A DNA stretch of 6,893 nucleotides from JBBILG01 sp037445085 (GCA_037445085.1 JBBILG010000091.1:1-6893); one strand, 5' to 3'. Counted from the first letter of the stretch, positions 1 through 6,419 are shown. The notes: generated by a model from the sequence alone, not told the origin. A program made the numbers and translations.

Positions 1-933
1 CGCGTGTTCATGCTGGCGCCCCACCAGAAGATGAGCCGCTTCCAGACCGCGCAGATGTTCAGCCTGCAGGATTCCAACATCTTCAACATCGCCATCCGCG
101 GCGTGTTCGACGATTGCCAGGACATCGTCAAGGCCGTCTCCAACGATCACGCCTTCAAGGCCGCATACAGGATCGGCGCGGTCAACTCCATCAACTGGGC
201 CCGCGTCGCCGCGCAGGTCGTTTATTACTTCAAGGGCTACTTCGCCGTCACCCGCAGCAATGCCGAGCAGGTCAGCTTCACCGTGCCTTCCGGAAACTTC
301 GGCAACGTCTGTGCCGGCCACATCGCGCGCAGGATGGGCCTGCCGATCCACCGGCTGGTGGTGGCCACCAACGAGAACGACGTGCTGGACGAATTCTTCC
401 AGACCGGCGTCTATCGTCCCCGCGATGCCGCGCACACCTACCACACCAGCAGCCCGTCCATGGACATCAGCAAGGCCTCCAACTTCGAGCGCTTCGTGTT
501 CGACCTGGTCGGCCGCGACGCCGCCCGCGTGCGCGAACTGTGGAGCCGGGTGGACCGCGGCCAGGCGGTCGATCTCAATGTGGGCGGCCATTTCGGCCGG
601 GTCGACGACTTTGGCTTCACCTCCGGCTCCAGCAACCATGCCTTCCGCATGCAGACCATACGCCTGGCGGACGAAAGGTATGGCCTCATCATCGACACCC
701 ACACCGCCGACGGCCTCAAGGTGGCGCTGGAGCAGCGCACTCCCGGCATCCCCATGGTGGTGCTGGAGACCGCGCTGCCGGCCAAGTTCGAGGACGCCAT
801 CCGGGAAGCCCTCGGCCGCGTGCCGGAACGCCCGGCCGATCTGGTTGGCCTGGAAGACCTGCCGCAGCGCTATGAGGTGATGGACGCCGACGTCGATGCG
901 GTCAAGCGCTACATCGCGGAAAAGACGGCGTGA
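1..933 (+). CDS. thrC: Threonine synthase, C-terminal part (5' end outside window)
   Basis: Catalyses the PLP-dependent conversion of O-phospho-L-homoserine to L-threonine and phosphate, the last step of threonine synthesis, in the cytosol. The frame is open from base 1, so the gene is cut by the window edge. 310 residues plus the TGA stop are visible, against roughly 430-480 for this longer class of the family. Visible family signatures are HQKMSRFQTAQMFSLQD at the start, GVFDDCQDIVKAVS, INWARVAAQVVYYFKGYF, and the glycine-rich PLP-phosphate loop PSGNFGN at bases 286-306. NENDVLDEFFQTG and TSSPSMDISKASNFERF follow. The PLP-binding lysine lies in the missing N-terminal part and cannot be checked. 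The visible first ATG at base 10 is internal and is not the start. No frameshift is seen. Identification is from recalled family motifs and is very secure. Neighbours further upstream (often hom) are not visible. Confidence 0.97.
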   Translation, partial: RVFMLAPHQKMSRFQTAQMFSLQDSNIFNIAIRGVFDDCQDIVKAVSNDHAFKAAYRIGAVNSINWARVAAQVVYYFKGYFAVTRSNAEQVSFTVPSGNFGNVCAGHIARRMGLPIHRLVVATNENDVLDEFFQTGVYRPRDAAHTYHTSSPSMDISKASNFERFVFDLVGRDAARVRELWSRVDRGQAVDLNVGGHFGRVDDFGFTSGSSNHAFRMQTIRLADERYGLIIDTHTADGLKVALEQRTPGIPMVVLETALPAKFEDAIREALGRVPERPADLVGLEDLPQRYEVMDADVDAVKRYIAEKTA

Positions 934-935
934 TC

Positions 936-973
936 CCGGATTCCGGGTTCGCCTGTGGCGCCCCGGAATCCGG
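936..973 (+). other. Strong intergenic hairpin between thrC and thyA, no U-tract
   Basis: A perfect 12-bp inverted repeat pairs CCGGATTCCGGG (936-947) with CCCGGAATCCGG (962-973). Inside it, CGCC (950-953) pairs with GGCG (957-960) around a TGT loop. The hairpin starts 3 bases after the thrC stop and ends 4 bases before the thyA Shine-Dalgarno sequence. No run of T follows, so it is not a classical intrinsic terminator. It could be an mRNA-stabilising or processing hairpin, a partial terminator, or a fold that affects thyA translation. The pairing is seen directly; the role is inference. Confidence 0.6.
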
Positions 974-977
974 AAAC

Positions 978-982
978 AGGAG
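978..982 (+). promoter_or_regulatory. Shine-Dalgarno site of thyA
   Basis: AGGAG lies 8 bases before the ATG at 991. It fixes the thyA start at 991 rather than the in-frame ATG at 955, which lies inside the intergenic hairpin and would add 12 residues not found in the family. Confidence 0.85.
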
Positions 983-990
983 TGAGTCCC

Positions 991-1785
991 ATGCAGCAAT
1001 ACCACGATCTCATGCGCCACGTGCTGGCGCACGGCCACCGCAAGGCAGACCGCACGGGCACCGGCACGCTGTCGGTATTCGGCTACCAGATGCGCTTCGA
1101 CCTGGCGCAGGGGTTCCCGCTGCTGACGACAAAGAAAGTCCACCTCAAGTCCGTCATTCACGAACTGCTGTGGTTCCTGCAGGGCAGCACCAACATCCGT
1201 TACCTCAAGGACAATGGCGTCACCATCTGGGATGAGTGGGCCGACGAGAACGGCGAACTCGGCCCGGTGTACGGCGCGCAGTGGCGTTCCTGGCCGACGC
1301 CGGACGGCGGCCACATCGACCAGATCGCGCGGGCGGTGGACATGATCAGGAAGAACCCGGACTCGCGCCGGCTGATCGTGTCCGCCTGGAACGTGGCGGA
1401 AATCGACAGGATGAAGCTGCCGCCCTGCCACGCCTTCTTCCAGTTCTACGTGGCGGATGGGCGTCTCTCCTGCCAGCTCTACCAGCGCAGTGCCGACATC
1501 TTCCTTGGCGTGCCGTTCAATATGGCCTCCTACGCCCTGCTCACCATGATGGTGGCGCAGGTGTGCGATCTCGCGCCGGGCGATTTCGTGCACACCCTGG
1601 GCGATGCCCACCTCTACCTCAACCACCTGGAGCAGGTGCGCGAGCAATTGTCGCGCACGCCGCGGCCGCTGCCGACCATGCGCCTCAACTCCGCGGTCCG
1701 CGACATTTTCGGCTTCCGCTACGAGGATTTCACGCTGCAAGGCTATGACCCGCACCCGGCCATCAAGGCGCCGGTGGCGGTGTAG
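991..1785 (+). CDS. thyA: Thymidylate synthase
   Basis: Methylates dUMP to dTMP using 5,10-methylenetetrahydrofolate as carbon donor and reductant, giving dihydrofolate; a cytosolic homodimer in the known family. The 264-residue product has the same length as E. coli ThyA and aligns along its whole length. Visible motifs are DRTGTGTLSVFG near residue 22 with the phosphate-binding arginine, HELLWFLQG, WDEWADENGELGPVYG, DSRRLIVSAWN with the arginines that bind phosphate from the partner subunit, and PPCHAFFQFYV with the catalytic cysteine at residue 146 (bases 1426-1428). YQRSADIFLGVPFN and the C-terminal GYDPHPAIKAPVAV follow. The final hydrophobic residue needed for closure is present as valine, where E. 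coli has isoleucine. The start was chosen by homology and by AGGAG at 978-982. It may be co-transcribed with thrC, 57 bases upstream. The folA often found after thyA is absent; a convergent murI lies there instead. Confidence 0.99.
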   Translation: MQQYHDLMRHVLAHGHRKADRTGTGTLSVFGYQMRFDLAQGFPLLTTKKVHLKSVIHELLWFLQGSTNIRYLKDNGVTIWDEWADENGELGPVYGAQWRSWPTPDGGHIDQIARAVDMIRKNPDSRRLIVSAWNVAEIDRMKLPPCHAFFQFYVADGRLSCQLYQRSADIFLGVPFNMASYALLTMMVAQVCDLAPGDFVHTLGDAHLYLNHLEQVREQLSRTPRPLPTMRLNSAVRDIFGFRYEDFTLQGYDPHPAIKAPVAV

Positions 1786-1798
1786 GGGAGGCACTCCC
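1786..1798. other. Short hairpin in the thyA-murI convergent gap
   Basis: GGGAG (1786-1790) pairs with CTCCC (1794-1798) around a GCA loop, immediately after the thyA stop. The stem is only 5 bp and no T-run follows on either strand, so it is at best a weak terminator element. The rest of the 47-base gap (1786-1832) shows nothing I recognise. Confidence 0.25.
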
Positions 1799-1832
1799 GC
1801 AGCGATCCCGGTGCCGCGTGCCGCTCCGGCGG

Positions 1833-2654
1833 TCAGCCCTGGCCGTGCAGGTCGATTTTCTCGAATGCGACGGATTCGCCCAGCAGTTCGACACCGGTAT
1901 GCCGGTAGCTGGCAGTGACATCGCTCAGCAGCGCGCGCAGCCGGCCATGCCGGCTCACCCGCCGGTCAATTTCCGGGTGGCGACGCAGATAATCCACCAG
2001 CCTGGGCGGCACCACCTCGTTTTGCGTGATGAGATCCACGCCCCGCGGCAGCAATTCCTCCAGCAGCGGGCGGAACAGCGGGTAGTGGGTGCAGCCGAGG
2101 ATGAGGCTGTCGATTTCCTGCCGCAGCAGTTCCCCGAGATAGTCCTCCAGCACCGGCCGCGCATAGCGCAGGCCGGCGTTTTCCGCCAGCGGCACCAGCA
2201 GCGGCGTGGCCAGCGCGGCGAGGCGGATGACCGGGTTGAGCTTGGCCAGTTCCTCCTCGTAGGTGCGCGAGCGGATGGTGAAGGCGGTGCCAATGAGGCC
2301 GATGCGGGTATGACCGGTGGCGACGGCGGCCTCGATGGTGGGCACGATCACGCCCAGCACGCGCCGGTCCGGGTAGTGCCGCGGCAGATATTCCCGCTGC
2401 AGGCGGCGCAGCGCATTGGCGCTGGCGGTGTTGCAGGCGATGATGACGAGCGGGCAGCCCAGCGCGAACAGCGCCTCCACCGCCCGCTGGGTGTAGCCGA
2501 AAATGGCGCCGGCCGAGCGCGGCCCGTAGGGCACGTGCAGGGTGTCGCCCAGGTAGATGAAATCGTGTTGTGGCAGGGCGGCGCGGAAGGCGCGCGTCAT
2601 CACCAGTCCGCCCAGGCCGGAATCGAAGATGCCGATGGGGCCGGGCGCGTTCAT
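1833..2654 (-). CDS. murI: Glutamate racemase
   Basis: Interconverts L- and D-glutamate without a cofactor, supplying D-glutamate to MurD for the peptidoglycan stem peptide; cytosolic. The 273-residue product is in the usual family range of about 255-290. Visible motifs are the N-terminal IFDSGLGG (Asp11, Ser12), YLGDTLHVPYGPRS near residues 34-47, ACNTASAN with catalytic Cys74, GVIVPTIEAA, GLIGTAFTIRS, and LGCTHYPLF with catalytic Cys188 and His190. The two-cysteine pair is what defines this racemase family. The ATG at 2654 starts just before the conserved IGIFDSG. The Shine-Dalgarno match before it is poor (GGCGGG-like). It follows mrp on the same strand after a 37-base gap with no obvious promoter, so it is probably translated from the mrp transcript. 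An aspartate racemase is possible in the superfamily, but the motifs fit MurI. Confidence 0.97.
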   Translation of the reverse strand: MNAPGPIGIFDSGLGGLVMTRAFRAALPQHDFIYLGDTLHVPYGPRSAGAIFGYTQRAVEALFALGCPLVIIACNTASANALRRLQREYLPRHYPDRRVLGVIVPTIEAAVATGHTRIGLIGTAFTIRSRTYEEELAKLNPVIRLAALATPLLVPLAENAGLRYARPVLEDYLGELLRQEIDSLILGCTHYPLFRPLLEELLPRGVDLITQNEVVPPRLVDYLRRHPEIDRRVSRHGRLRALLSDVTASYRHTGVELLGESVAFEKIDLHGQG

Positions 2655-2691
2655 GCCACACCCGCCGCGCAGCGCCTGCGGATGCGCTGCA

Positions 2692-3780
2692 TCAGGTGTT
2701 CTGGATCACGATGTTGGGGAACTTGCTGCTGTGGTCCAGCGCCATTTCCGACAGTTTTACCGCGACGCGGCGGGCGATCCTGCGGTATTCCGCGGCGATC
2801 CTGCCGTCCGGCTCGGCCACCACGGTGGGCGTGCCGCCGTCGGCCTGTTCGCGGATGCGGATGTCGAGCGGTAGCGCGCCCAGCAGTTCGACGCCGTAGT
2901 CCTGGCACATGCGTTGCGCGCCGCCGGCGCCGAAAATGTGTTCCTCATGGCCGCATTGGCTACAGACGTGCGTGCTCATGTTCTCCACGATGCCGATGAT
3001 GGCCACGCCCACTTTCTCGAACATCTTGAGGCCCTTGCGCGCGTCGAGCAGGGCGATGTCCTGCGGCGTGGTGACGATGACGGCGCCGGTGACCGGCACC
3101 TTCTGCGACAGCGTCAACTGGATGTCGCCGGTGCCGGGCGGCAGATCGACCACCAGGTAGTCGAGGTCGCGCCAGTTGGTCTCGCGCAGCAGTTGTTCGA
3201 GCGCGCCGGTAACCATGGGGCCGCGCCATACCATGGGGGTGTCCGTGTCGATGAGGAAGCCGATGGACATGGCCTGCACACCGAAGCGTTCCAGCGGTTC
3301 CATGCTCTTGCCGTCACGGCTCTCGGGGCGTGCGCTGATGCCCAGCATCTGCGGCTGTGACGGCCCGTAGATATCGGCATCCAGGATGCCGGTGCGCGCA
3401 CCTTCGGCGGCCAGCGCCAAGGCGAGGTTGACCGCGGTGGTGGACTTGCCCACGCCGCCCTTGCCGGAGGCGACGGCGACGATGTTCCTCACGCCGGGGA
3501 CGAGGGAGACGCCGCGTTGCACCGCATGGGCGACGATCCTGCTGCTGACGTTGGCGAACACGCTGCCCGCCCCGGGCAGACTCTTGAGCTTTTCTTCCAC
3601 CATGGCGCGGATGTCGCCCATGACCGTCCGGGCCGGGTAGCCCAGCACGATGTCCAGGGCGATATTGCTGCCGTCGATGCGGATGTTGCGGGCCGCCTTG
3701 GCGGAGATGAAATCCTTGCCGGTATTGGGATCGATGAGTTCGCGCAGGGCAGTCTGCACCTGCAGTTCCGAGAGCGACAT
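2692..3780 (-). CDS. mrp: Mrp/ApbC-type P-loop ATPase, Fe-S cluster carrier
   Basis: A cytosolic ATPase of the Mrp/ApbC/Nbp35 family, which is known to bind a bridging Fe-S cluster as a dimer and pass it to apo-proteins. The 362-residue product has an N-terminal MIP18-like (DUF59) domain at about residues 4-85, with DPNTGKDFIS and VAHAVQRGV, and then the ATPase domain. The deviant Walker A motif GKGGVGKS is at residues 106-113. DADIYGPSQPQMLG is near 134-147, the Walker B-like LVVDLPPGTGD near 209-219, and the cluster-binding CxxC at Cys273 and Cys276 (CSQCGHEEHIFG). All key residues are intact. The ATG at 3780 is preceded by AGGA 11 bases upstream. The divergent pairing with metG is also known from E. 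coli (synonym apbC). The only same-strand neighbour is murI. The NTPase family is certain; the Fe-S role is family knowledge. Confidence 0.97.
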   Translation of the reverse strand: MSLSELQVQTALRELIDPNTGKDFISAKAARNIRIDGSNIALDIVLGYPARTVMGDIRAMVEEKLKSLPGAGSVFANVSSRIVAHAVQRGVSLVPGVRNIVAVASGKGGVGKSTTAVNLALALAAEGARTGILDADIYGPSQPQMLGISARPESRDGKSMEPLERFGVQAMSIGFLIDTDTPMVWRGPMVTGALEQLLRETNWRDLDYLVVDLPPGTGDIQLTLSQKVPVTGAVIVTTPQDIALLDARKGLKMFEKVGVAIIGIVENMSTHVCSQCGHEEHIFGAGGAQRMCQDYGVELLGALPLDIRIREQADGGTPTVVAEPDGRIAAEYRRIARRVAVKLSEMALDHSSKFPNIVIQNT

Positions 3781-3791
3781 GCGTGGCGAAT

Positions 3792-3795
3792 TCCT
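3792..3795 (-). promoter_or_regulatory. Shine-Dalgarno site of mrp
   Basis: AGGA on the minus strand (within CAGGAATT) stands 11 bases before the mrp ATG at 3780. The spacing is slightly long, but this is the only purine-rich match in the leader. Confidence 0.55.
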
Positions 3796-3813
3796 GAGTA
3801 AAAGGTTTGGGTA

Positions 3814-3842
3814 ATTTTAGCGCATGTGCAAGGGCACGTCAT
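3814..3842 (-). promoter_or_regulatory. Predicted sigma-70 promoter for mrp(-murI)
   Basis: Read on the minus strand, a -35-like ATGACG (3842-3837, four of six consensus bases) is followed after exactly 17 bases by a -10 TAAAAT (3819-3814, five of six). A start near 3807 would give a leader of about 27 bases to the mrp ATG. It lies in the most AT-rich part of the window and overlaps the metG promoter head to head. Prediction by eye only. Confidence 0.6.
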
Positions 3843-3843
3843 T

Positions 3844-3852
3844 TGCTAAAAT
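3844..3852 (+). promoter_or_regulatory. Predicted extended -10 promoter for metG
   Basis: TGCTAAAAT gives a -10 TAAAAT (3847-3852, five of six consensus bases) with the TGN extension at 3844-3846. The sequence 17 bases upstream (ATGTGC, 3824-3829) is a poor -35, which an extended -10 promoter can tolerate. The expected start is near 3857-3860, leaving a metG leader of about 25 bases. Prediction by eye. Confidence 0.55.
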
Positions 3853-3883
3853 CGTGATCTTTTTCCATCTGCCGCAGCCACCC

Positions 3884-5947
3884 ATGACGCGCAAAATCCT
3901 GGTCACTTCCGCCTTGCCTTATGCCAACGGCAGCATACACCTCGGCCACCTGGTCGAGTACATCCAGACCGACATATGGGTGCGTTTCCACAAGATGCAA
4001 GGGCACGTGTGCCATTACGTGTGTGCGGACGACACCCACGGCACGCCCATCATGCTGCGCGCGGAAAAAGAGGGCATCACGCCCGAGGCGCTGATCGCCA
4101 GGGTGCACGCCGAGCACCGCCGCGATTTCGCCGACTTCCTGGTCGAATTCGATAACTACCACTCCACCAACTCTCCGGAAAACCGCGAGCTGGCCTGCGC
4201 CATCTACCACGCCCTCAAGGCCGGCGGCAAGATCGCCGTGCGCACCATCGAGCAGTATTACGACCCGGTCAAGAACATGTTTTTGCCGGATCGCTTCATC
4301 AAGGGCGAGTGCCCCAGATGTCATGCCAGGGATCAGTACGGCGACTCCTGCGAGGCCTGCGGCGCCACCTACAGCCCCACCGAGCTGATCAACCCGTATT
4401 CCGCCGTGTCAGGGGCCGCGCCGGAGCGCCGCGAGACCGAGCACTCTTTTTTCAGGCTGTCCGAGTGCGAGGCGTTCCTGCGCGACTGGACGCGTGCCGG
4501 CCACCTGCAGGAAGAAGCCGCCAACAAGATGGGCGAGTGGTTCGCCGCCGGCCTATCGGACTGGGACATCTCGCGCGACGCGCCGTATTTCGGCTTCGAG
4601 ATTCCCGATGCGCCGGGCAAGTATTTCTACGTGTGGCTGGATGCCCCCATCGGTTATATGGCGAGCTTCAGAAACCTGTGCGCCAAGGCCGGGCTGGATT
4701 TCGACGAATACTGGAAGAAGGGCAGCCGGACCGAGCTGTACCACTTCATCGGCAAGGACATCCTCTATTTCCACGCGCTGTTCTGGCCGGCCACGCTGGA
4801 ATACGCCGGCTACCGCACGCCGACGCGGATTTTCGCCCACGGCTTTCTCACCGTGAACGGCGAGAAAATGTCCAAGTCGCGCGGCACCTTCATCACCGCG
4901 CGCAGTTATCTCGAACACGTCAAGAACCCGGAGTACCTGCGCTATTACTACGCGGCCAAGCTGAACGGCTCCATGGAGGACATCGACCTCAATCTGGAGG
5001 ATTTCGTCGCGCGGGTGAATGCCGACCTGGTGGGCAAGTACGTCAACATCGCCAGCCGCACTGCCGGCTTCATCACCAATCGCTTCGACGGGAAGCTCCT
5101 CGCCGCCTCCGATTCCGCGGTCATTGATGAACTGCGTGCGGCGGCCGACGGCATCGCCGAATGCTATGCCAGCCGCGATTATGCGCGGGCGCTGCGCGAA
5201 ATCATGGCGCTGGCCGACAGGGCCAACGCCTTCGTCGCCGAAGCGGCGCCATGGGACATGGCCAGGCAGCAAGGCCGGGAGGCCGCGCTGCACGCCGTGT
5301 GCTCCGACGCGCTGGAAATGTTCCGTCTGCTCACGCTTTATCTCAAGCCGGTGCTGCCGGCACTCGCGCGTGCCGTGGAAGGTTTTCTCGACATCGCGCC
5401 GCTCGCCTGGCGCGACGTCACCGCGGGACTACCCGACGGACATGCCATCCAGCCTTACCGGCACCTCATCGTCCGCCTCGACCACCGGCAGATCGAGGCC
5501 ATGGTCGAGGCCAACAGGGAATCCCTGCAGGCGCCGCAGCCGCATTCGGAGCAGCGCCATGCCGGGCACCAGCAGCATGCCGCCCAGGCCGCCGCCGCGG
5601 CCGGGTCGGGCTGGGAACCCTACATCGGCATCGACGATTTTTCCAGGGTGGATCTGCGCGTCGCCCGCATCGTCGAGGCGTCCCACGTGGAAGGGGCGGA
5701 CAAACTGCTGAGACTCTCCCTGGACGTCGGCGAGAACAAGCCCCGCCAGGTGTTCGCCGGCATCAAGTCCGCCTATGACCCGGAGGCGCTCAAGGGCAGG
5801 CTCACCTTACTGGTGGCCAATCTGGCGCCGCGCAAGATGAAATTCGGCCTGTCCGAAGGCATGGTGCTGGCGGCCGGCGACGAGCGCGGCGGGCCGTTCA
5901 TCCTGTCGCCGGACGCGGGCGCGCAGCCCGGCATGCGGGTGAAGTAG
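3884..5947 (+). CDS. metG: Methionyl-tRNA synthetase, zinc-containing, with C-terminal tRNA-binding domain
   Basis: Charges initiator and elongator tRNA-Met with methionine using ATP; cytosolic class I synthetase, homodimeric in the long form. The 687-residue product compares with 677 in E. coli. The Rossmann fold starts at SALPYANGSIHLGH (HIGH-type motif HLGH at residues 19-22). The zinc knuckle has Cys143, Cys146, Cys156 and Cys159. The methionine pocket sequence YVWLDAPIGYM is at about 249-259. The KMSKS loop is intact at 328-332. The anticodon-binding helical domain spans roughly 360-540. A linker of low complexity, rich in His, Gln and Ala (about 549-577), leads to the Trbp111-like OB-fold domain (about 581-687, with DLRVARIVEASHVEGADKLL). 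The ATG at 3884 was chosen because it sits immediately before the conserved N-terminus; an in-frame ATG at 3824 lies in the promoter region. No Shine-Dalgarno sequence precedes 3884. Confidence 0.99.
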   Translation: MTRKILVTSALPYANGSIHLGHLVEYIQTDIWVRFHKMQGHVCHYVCADDTHGTPIMLRAEKEGITPEALIARVHAEHRRDFADFLVEFDNYHSTNSPENRELACAIYHALKAGGKIAVRTIEQYYDPVKNMFLPDRFIKGECPRCHARDQYGDSCEACGATYSPTELINPYSAVSGAAPERRETEHSFFRLSECEAFLRDWTRAGHLQEEAANKMGEWFAAGLSDWDISRDAPYFGFEIPDAPGKYFYVWLDAPIGYMASFRNLCAKAGLDFDEYWKKGSRTELYHFIGKDILYFHALFWPATLEYAGYRTPTRIFAHGFLTVNGEKMSKSRGTFITARSYLEHVKNPEYLRYYYAAKLNGSMEDIDLNLEDFVARVNADLVGKYVNIASRTAGFITNRFDGKLLAASDSAVIDELRAAADGIAECYASRDYARALREIMALADRANAFVAEAAPWDMARQQGREAALHAVCSDALEMFRLLTLYLKPVLPALARAVEGFLDIAPLAWRDVTAGLPDGHAIQPYRHLIVRLDHRQIEAMVEANRESLQAPQPHSEQRHAGHQQHAAQAAAAAGSGWEPYIGIDDFSRVDLRVARIVEASHVEGADKLLRLSLDVGENKPRQVFAGIKSAYDPEALKGRLTLLVANLAPRKMKFGLSEGMVLAAGDERGGPFILSPDAGAQPGMRVK

Positions 5948-5951
5948 CGGA

Positions 5952-5984
5952 CGGCAGCAAGGCCCCGGGCAGGGCTTGCTGCCG
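5952..5984. terminator. Hairpin between the convergent metG and comEA-like genes, terminator-like without T-tract
   Basis: CGGCAGCAAG (5952-5961) pairs perfectly with CTTGCTGCCG (5975-5984). After a bulged G at 5962, CCC (5963-5965) pairs with GGG (5972-5974). It begins 4 bases after the metG stop and ends 13 bases before the stop of the gene on the other strand, the usual place for a shared bidirectional terminator. Neither side has a T-run, so classical intrinsic termination is doubtful; it may instead protect the 3' ends. Confidence 0.5.
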
Positions 5985-5997
5985 GAGCGGAGCCGGT

Positions 5998-6345
5998 TCA
6001 GGGCCTGCCGCTTTTGTCCTTGGCGATTTTTTCGGCGGCGCCTTCGCGGGTCTGCTTGCGCTCGGTGGTCTTGCCGGCAGCCGCAGCCCTGGGATTGCCC
6101 ACGGTGATGTCCTTCCTGATCCTTTCCATGGTGGCCGGGCCGATGCCGGGCACCTTTTCCAGGTCGTTGACGGTCTTGAAGGCACCGTGCTGCTTGCGGT
6201 AGTCGATGATGGCCTGGGCCTTCTTCGGGCCGATGCCATTGATCTGCTCCAGTTCGGTCTGTGTCGCGTTGTTGATGTCGATGGCTGCCCATGCCGGCAG
6301 GGCCAGTATCAGGGCGGATGCGAGGGTCAGCAGCAGCTTTTTCAT
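5998..6345 (-). CDS. ComEA-like secreted helix-hairpin-helix DNA-binding protein
   Basis: A 115-residue protein with a clear Sec signal peptide: MKK, then a hydrophobic core, then AWA with likely cleavage after residue 20. The mature protein begins AIDINNATQTELEQI, the usual opening of ComEA HhH domains. It contains two helix-hairpin-helix motifs, NGIGPKKAQAII (about 36-47) and VPGIGPATMERI (about 65-76), separated by YRKQHGAFKTVNDLEK. The HhH pair binds the DNA backbone without sequence specificity. In known competence systems, ComEA proteins hold incoming DNA in the periplasm. A charged tail follows (about 85-115, with nine Lys/Arg and several acidic residues). There is no transmembrane anchor after the signal peptide. 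GGGAG precedes the ATG. It lies 91 bases after pyrF on the same strand and may share its transcript. The fold and export are secure; a role in DNA uptake is inferred, as no other competence gene is in view. Confidence 0.92.
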   Translation of the reverse strand: MKKLLLTLASALILALPAWAAIDINNATQTELEQINGIGPKKAQAIIDYRKQHGAFKTVNDLEKVPGIGPATMERIRKDITVGNPRAAAAGKTTERKQTREGAAEKIAKDKSGRP

Positions 6346-6355
6346 GATGGATCAT

Positions 6356-6360
6356 CTCCC
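6356..6360 (-). promoter_or_regulatory. Shine-Dalgarno site of the comEA-like gene
   Basis: GGGAG on the minus strand lies 10 bases before the ATG at 6345. It supports this start, which also gives a well-formed signal peptide. Confidence 0.6.
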
Positions 6361-6385
6361 GGGGACGATAGGGCGGGCGTGTGGC

Positions 6386-6419
6386 CGGGCGGAACTGCCC
6401 GACAGTGCGATACGCTATC
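6386..6419 (-). other. Small dyads in the pyrF-comEA gap
   Basis: CGGGC (6386-6390) and GCCCG (6397-6401) form a 5-bp stem with a 6-base loop. Next to it, GATACGCTATC (6409-6419) is an odd-centred palindrome. They fall in the 91-base gap after the pyrF stop and before the comEA-like ribosome binding site. No T-run follows the stem on the minus strand and I see no convincing promoter. They could be a weak terminator or an operator, or chance in GC-rich DNA. Confidence 0.3.

Larger units (their letters stand above)
3814..3852. repeat. Inverted repeat placing the two divergent -10 boxes in mirror image
   Basis: ATTTTAGC (3814-3821) and GCTAAAAT (3845-3852) are perfect reverse complements separated by 23 bases. 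Each arm contains the -10 box of one divergent promoter (mrp and metG). A smaller dyad, GTGC (3826-3829) and GCAC (3834-3837), lies almost at the same centre. The symmetry is seen directly; whether a regulator uses it is unknown. Confidence 0.6.

Noticed and set aside
955..990. Upstream in-frame ATG as an alternative thyA start
   Set aside because: It lies inside the hairpin, lacks a ribosome binding site and would extend ThyA beyond its conserved N-terminus. The ATG at 991 gives exactly 264 residues.
930..1235. Open frame bridging the thrC end and the thyA start in another frame
   Set aside because: It overlaps secure thyA codons for most of its length and has no family resemblance.
1498..1512. 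Alanine in ThyA YQRSADIFLG where E. coli has cysteine
   Set aside because: As I recall, alanine is common here in other bacterial ThyA proteins. The catalytic cysteine is residue 146 and is present.
1818..2999. Long open frame of 393 codons on the plus strand, antisense to murI and part of mrp
   Set aside because: murI and mrp on the other strand have complete family motifs. The antisense translation is Arg/Gln/His/Ala-rich with no recognisable domain. Such frames arise from strong third-position GC bias.
3824..3883. Upstream in-frame ATG as an alternative metG start
   Set aside because: It would add 20 residues before the conserved MTRKILVTSALPYANG and lies upstream of the predicted -10 box.
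3827..4008. Exact 13-base direct repeat TGCAAGGGCACGT at 3827-3839 and 3996-4008
   Set aside because: One such match is expected by chance at roughly this window size and base composition. One copy is coding and nothing links the two.
4553..5293. 246-codon open frame on the minus strand inside metG (and a similar one at 3839-4324)
   Set aside because: Both are mirror frames of a secure metG coding region, with no motif and no plausible start context.
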